Under the pieces are notes generated by a model. The model searched no databases and was not told the origin of the DNA. It saw only the letters and a list, made by a program, of their open reading frames with translations. The position numbers and the translations under genes were made by a program. Source: a bacterium UBA1790 (lineage in GTDB: Bacteria > Bacteroidota > Bacteroidia > Bacteroidales > Muribaculaceae). Taken from it: 7,045 nt of DNA. Within the stretch, counting starts at the first letter, position 1. Each line of letters starts with the position of its first letter. The stretch covers positions 1-7,045 of the forward strand of contig DCGA01000101.1 of assembly GCA_002314465.1 (NCBI GenBank), written 5' to 3'. Of this stretch, positions 3,716-7,045 are shown piece after piece.

Positions 3716-6613
3716 ATGAAACAAGCATTATCACTTATTCTCATGCTTACGGCTTGCATCTCGATGTATGCCCAGCAGACTATGTGGGTGTGTGTGGGCG
3801 ATGTAAAATACGCCTACCCCACTGCAGCAGTAGGTCAGATGCCATATAACAACGCGGCACTTACCGTGTTGGGTAAAACCTATGCGCTGAGCCAGATAGA
3901 CAGCATCTGTGTGAATAACGAAGACTTTGACGACGACAATATCGTTGTTACCTACAACGGCAGCAAGGCCGAAGTGAAGGTGGCAGGTAACATTGCGTCG
4001 CACATCACCGCAACCGTGAAGGGCGCACATGTTGCAATATTGCAAGACGCTACCGTGGCAAGCGAGTACATCTACACACTGCAGGGTAGCACCACCAACG
4101 GTTCGTTCTACCAGAACGGCGACTACAAGATGACACTCTCGCTCAACGGCGTGTCAATCACCAACCCCGACAGCGCTGCAATCAACATACGCGACGGCAA
4201 GCGCATCTCCATCGAATTGATTGACGGCACAGTCAACAACCTCGTTGACGGCGCTAACGGCACCCAGAAGGGTTGCTTCGCCGTTAAGGGCCATAGCGAA
4301 TTCAAGGGCGGCGGTACACTCAATATCACAGGTAACTCGAGCCACGCATTCTGGGGCAAGGAATATGTAGAACTCAAGAAGTCAACAGGAACCATCAACA
4401 TCCTCGGTGCAAAGGGCGACGGCTTCAACATCAACCAGTACTTCACAATGAAGGGCGGTAACGTGACCGTGAATGGCGTGGGCGACGATGCACTGCAAGT
4501 GAGCCTAGAGACCAACGATGACGGCACAGCAGTAGACGTAGCCGAGAACACCGGCGACGTGACCGTGAGCGGCGGTACAGTGAACTTCACTACCACAGGC
4601 AATGCCGCCAAGGGCTTCAAGGTGGCTTCTAACTACGTCATGAGCGGCGGTACTGTAACCATCACCCAAACCGGTTCGATTACCGTGGAAGATGAAGACA
4701 TGAGCTATGTAACAGCCGTGAAGGCCGACAAGGACATCAATATCACCGGCGGTACAATCACCATCAACAACACTGCCGACGGCGGTAAGGGTCTGAGTGC
4801 CGACGGAGCCATCAACATCGACGAAAGTTCGGCAACCACCACCATCGACATCACAGCCGACGGTAAGGGCGGCATAGCCGAGAACGCAGGCGGTGGCAGC
4901 AGTGAGCCCGCCAAGAGTTACAAGGTATATGTGTCTAAGCCCACATCGGGAGGTGGCGGTTGGGGCGGTACTACTGCATGGAGCAACCTGTACCTCTACG
5001 ACTCAAGCGGCACACGCGTGGCTACCCTCACCTCAACCGTAACCAAGACTTCGGGCTACAGCACAGTTACATTCTACTACTACGACTTCAAGACTGCCGA
5101 CGGCGGCACATACTACTTTGCGAGCGACAACTACACAAGCCGCGGCAGCACTTATACCATCAAGTCATCGACATTCACCGCACCCACATCGGGCAGCGAT
5201 GTATACTACTCAATCTCGAGCAGTTACACTAGCAGCGGCACTACCCGTACCTACTCGCTGAGCAACGTCACCTCGTCTTACGGCGGCACCAGCGACACCA
5301 GCGAAGATAATGGAACAGGGTACAACGCATCGGGTATCAAGGCCGACGGTAACATCACCATAGGCGGCGGTAATATCATGGTGAAGAACAAGGGCGAGAT
5401 GAGTAAGAGTATCAAGAGTAAGGCCGACGTTGTTGTTAACGACGGTGACCTTACCCTCACTCCCAGCGGTGCAATGAAGGTGATAAACAGCGATGCATCT
5501 TACAGCACCGGTATCAAGTCGAACAACTTCGTCCAGAACGGCGGTACAGTAACCATCAACGCATCGGGCGCAGCAGGCAAGGGTGTCAGTGCCAATGCCG
5601 ACATCACTACCAACGGCGGTGTGATGACCATTACCAACACCGGAGCCGGCCAAACAGGCACCAACAGCGCATCGTACACAGCCAAGGCACTCAAGGCCGA
5701 CGGCAACATGGCACTCAACGGCGGTAACATCACCCTCAAGGCTACAGGTACCGGCGGCAAGGGCATCAAGGTTAACGGCGAGTATACACAAGGCAAACAA
5801 GACGGCAGCGGTCCCACCCTTTACATCTCTACCTCGGGTAGCCAGTTGAGCACAGGCTCAAGCGGCGGCGGCGGATTCCCCGGTGGAGGTCCTGGCGGCG
5901 GCTCAAGCGGCTCGTCATGCAAGGCTATCAAGTCGATGGGTACAGTACGCGTATACGGCGGTACCTCAGAGATATACACCACATCAGAAGGCGCCGAGGG
6001 CCTTGAGTCGAAGGTTGCCATCTACATTGAGGGCGGCAAGCACTATTTCAAGTGCTACGACGACTGTATCAACTCGGCCGGCAATATCTACTTCAACGGC
6101 GGTCTTACAGTGTGCTACGGATATGGCAACGATGCGGTAGACTCTAATGCAGGCCGCACCGGTGCAATCACCATTGGCAACGGTACAGTATTTGCTTACA
6201 CCACCAAGGGTTCACCCGAGGAAGGTCTTGACTGCGACAACAACAGCTACATCCAGATTACCGGCAGCGGTACAGCAATCAGCGCCGGCGGTACACAGGG
6301 TGGTGGCTCGTCAAGTACAATCAGCAACGCTTCGCAGGGTTACAACCTGTATACCAGCAGCATCAGCTACCAGACAGGTCGCTATTACACCCTGGCCGAT
6401 GCAAGCGGCAAGAACCTCATCACTTATAGCTTCGAGGGCAATGTGAGCAGCACACTCGCACTCTTCACTGCACCCGGCATGACCAAGAACACCACATGCA
6501 CAGTGAAGTACAGCACCACTGCTCCCACCGATGCCACAACAGCCTACCACGGAGTATACCTGGGAAGCTCGGCAACCGGCACAACAAGTGTAGTGAGCAT
6601 CACTGCCAAGTGA
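3716..6613 (+). CDS. Secreted beta-helix protein, Cthe_2159-like carbohydrate-binding family
   Basis: 965 residues. MKQALSLILMLTACISMYAQ is a signal peptide, most likely cut after A19; LTAC (11-14) could pass as a lipobox, so a lipoprotein is not excluded. Residues 21-70 form a short domain (WVCVGDVKYAYP ... LTVLGKTYALSQIDSI) of a type I associate with Bacteroidales surface proteins. From about 75 the chain is a right-handed-helix-like series of rungs with GG(T/N)xTI turns at about 199, 247, 286, 311, 345, 551, 609, 634, 669, 748, 773 and 795. The Asp-rich segments GVGDDAL, GNDAVDSN and EGLDCDNN fit calcium sites. A Ser/Thr/Tyr-rich module (about 399-535) interrupts the helix, a Gly-rich linker follows at 713-734, and a C-terminal beta domain spans about 870-965. 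Cthe_2159 itself binds cellulose and polygalacturonate; the ligand here is inferred only. No sorting domain of the type IX system is evident. The gene has its own promoter and terminator. Confidence 0.8.
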   Translation: MKQALSLILMLTACISMYAQQTMWVCVGDVKYAYPTAAVGQMPYNNAALTVLGKTYALSQIDSICVNNEDFDDDNIVVTYNGSKAEVKVAGNIASHITATVKGAHVAILQDATVASEYIYTLQGSTTNGSFYQNGDYKMTLSLNGVSITNPDSAAINIRDGKRISIELIDGTVNNLVDGANGTQKGCFAVKGHSEFKGGGTLNITGNSSHAFWGKEYVELKKSTGTINILGAKGDGFNINQYFTMKGGNVTVNGVGDDALQVSLETNDDGTAVDVAENTGDVTVSGGTVNFTTTGNAAKGFKVASNYVMSGGTVTITQTGSITVEDEDMSYVTAVKADKDINITGGTITINNTADGGKGLSADGAINIDESSATTTIDITADGKGGIAENAGGGSSEPAKSYKVYVSKPTSGGGGWGGTTAWSNLYLYDSSGTRVATLTSTVTKTSGYSTVTFYYYDFKTADGGTYYFASDNYTSRGSTYTIKSSTFTAPTSGSDVYYSISSSYTSSGTTRTYSLSNVTSSYGGTSDTSEDNGTGYNASGIKADGNITIGGGNIMVKNKGEMSKSIKSKADVVVNDGDLTLTPSGAMKVINSDASYSTGIKSNNFVQNGGTVTINASGAAGKGVSANADITTNGGVMTITNTGAGQTGTNSASYTAKALKADGNMALNGGNITLKATGTGGKGIKVNGEYTQGKQDGSGPTLYISTSGSQLSTGSSGGGGFPGGGPGGGSSGSSCKAIKSMGTVRVYGGTSEIYTTSEGAEGLESKVAIYIEGGKHYFKCYDDCINSAGNIYFNGGLTVCYGYGNDAVDSNAGRTGAITIGNGTVFAYTTKGSPEEGLDCDNNSYIQITGSGTAISAGGTQGGGSSSTISNASQGYNLYTSSISYQTGRYYTLADASGKNLITYSFEGNVSSTLALFTAPGMTKNTTCTVKYSTTAPTDATTAYHGVYLGSSATGTTSVVSITAK

Positions 6614-6652
6614 CGAAACTGCTTGCAGGATTAAATTCAGAATAATATATGG

Positions 6653-6690
6653 CTTCGCGCTGGCGGTATCGCTGGCGCGAAGTTTTTTTT
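6653..6690 (+). terminator. Intrinsic terminator of the beta-helix gene (repeat type A hairpin, copy 3)
   Basis: Stem 6653-6665 (CTTCGCGCTGGCG) pairs with 6670-6682 (CGCTGGCGCGAAG) around GTAT: 13 pairs, only two of them G-T wobbles, then eight T at 6683-6690. It begins 39 bp after the TGA at 6613. It is the best-paired of the three complete type A copies. Confidence 0.85.
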
Positions 6691-6716
6691 GACTAAAAAG
6701 ACAAAAGGAACTATAA

Positions 6717-6780
6717 GGCTTCGCGATGGGGGACACGGCCTCTCGCAGAACTCGCGGAACTCGCAGATTTTGTTTTTTTT
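6717..6780 (+). repeat. Interspersed repeat type B, copy 3
   Basis: GGCTTCGCGATGGGGGACAC, GGCCT, then three 9-nt units at 6742-6768 (CTCGCAGAA, CTCGCGGAA, CTCGCAGAT) and TTTG plus eight T. Its first 25 bases are identical to 7021-7045. The segment before it, ending ACTATAA, also resembles that before copy 1 at 1304, so the repeated unit may be longer than the core. Confidence 0.78.
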
Positions 6781-6784
6781 GACA

Positions 6785-6823
6785 GACCCGAGCGAAGCGA
6801 GCCGGATGGAGCGAGCCTCCATC
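6785..6823 (-). repeat. Dyad repeat, compact inverted copy
   Basis: GACCCGAGCGAAGCGAGCCG is followed by a perfect 7-bp hairpin, GATGGAG (6805-6811) and CTCCATC (6817-6823), around CGAGC. Read on the minus strand it matches the ends of 1585-1661 but lacks most of that copy's interior. Confidence 0.65.
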
Positions 6824-6826
6824 AAC

Positions 6827-6863
6827 AACATAAGGGCTTTGCCTGATGTTTTAAGAACATAAG
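6827..6863 (+). repeat. Interspersed spacer repeat, conserved copy
   Basis: AACATAAGGGCTTTGCCTGA, then TGTTTTAAGAACATAAGG. It agrees with 1712-1744 at all but one of 33 positions by eye. It is followed within 8 bases by a GGCTTCGCG core at 6871. Confidence 0.75.
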
Positions 6864-6870
6864 GAATTTA

Positions 6871-6921
6871 GGCTTCGCGCATGGGGATTTTCCTCACACA
6901 GATCTCACGGATCTCTCGGAT
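6871..6921 (+). repeat. Diverged type B-like repeat with 9-nt array
   Basis: GGCTTCGCGCATGGGGATTT leads into three 9-nt units at 6895-6921: CACACAGAT, CTCACGGAT and CTCTCGGAT. The layout is that of type B (core, G-run, triple 9-mer) but the unit sequence differs, with GGAT in place of GGAA. Confidence 0.65.
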
Positions 6922-6969
6922 ATTATGATTTTTAGATAGAAGAAGATAAAGAATATTGGTTCTATGCTT

Positions 6970-7005
6970 CCTATATGGCATATGTAGCCTATATGGCTTA
7001 TAAAA
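6970..7005 (+). repeat. CCTATATGG array with 9-nt period
   Basis: Four 9-nt steps: CCTATATGG, CATATGTAG, CCTATATGG, CTTATAAAA. The first and third are identical. TATATGGC also stands directly before the type A core at 6651 and, as TATATGGCTTCGCG, before the partial core at 7021. Confidence 0.55.
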
Positions 7006-7020
7006 CTAATCTTTTTATAT

Positions 7021-7045
7021 GGCTTCGCGATGGGGGACACGGCCT
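7021..7045 (+). repeat. Interspersed repeat type B, copy 4, cut by the window end
   Basis: The 25 bases here are identical to 6717-6741, including GGCTTCGCGATGGGGGACAC. The copy should continue beyond the window, presumably with the 9-nt units. Confidence 0.75.

Noticed and set aside
3716..3757. Lipoprotein signal (LTAC) in the beta-helix protein
   Set aside because: Kept only as an alternative: the following ISMYA|QQ is a better signal peptidase I site and no acidic export signal follows the cysteine.
4123..5817. Several long minus-strand frames opposite the beta-helix gene
   Set aside because: They are rich in V, L, P and A, as expected from antisense reading of Gly/Thr/Asn repeats, and no start or domain is supported.

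Overview
The window most likely comes from a Bacteroidota chromosome of the order Bacteroidales (gut Muribaculaceae/Prevotellaceae type). Both promoters I can recognise have the Bacteroidota TTTG...TAnnTTTG form, no strong Shine-Dalgarno sequences precede the genes, and all four well-started or well-recognised proteins resemble Bacteroidales families. This placement is inference; no rRNA or marker gene is present. All genes lie on the + strand.

Layout. 1-1265: a cytoplasmic M48-like zinc metallopeptidase with a C-terminal TerB-like domain. Its coding frame clearly extends upstream of the first usual start codon. 1266-1824: about 560 bp without a gene, filled with short interspersed repeats of several interlocking kinds, including two complete 13-bp hairpins with T-tracts. 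1825-3603: a promoter and a tight three-gene unit coding for a small secreted basic protein of unknown function, a nucleoside 2-deoxyribosyltransferase-like enzyme and a PfkB-family sugar kinase (fructokinase-like). The stop/start junctions are TAATG and TGAaATG, so translational coupling is likely. 3604-3715: a spacer with a small AT-rich palindrome and a second promoter. 3716-6613: a 965-residue secreted beta-helix protein of the Cthe_2159-like carbohydrate-binding family. 6614-7045: a hairpin terminator followed by a second island of the same interspersed repeats, running off the window end.

How the parts fit. The NDT-like enzyme and the PfkB kinase could act together on nucleoside- or sugar-derived substrates, but no partner gene proves this. 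The beta-helix protein is a separate transcription unit and probably acts at the cell surface or outside the cell. The repeat islands flank the two central transcription units. One repeat type forms a hairpin whose stem is kept by compensatory and wobble changes in its three complete copies, which suggests a mobile or amplified terminator-like element.

The most interesting items are this repeat system (a covarying hairpin plus arrays with a 9-10 nt period), the missing canonical start of the peptidase gene, and the non-helical module inserted in the beta-helix protein. No phage, transposase, CRISPR, rRNA or tRNA gene was seen.
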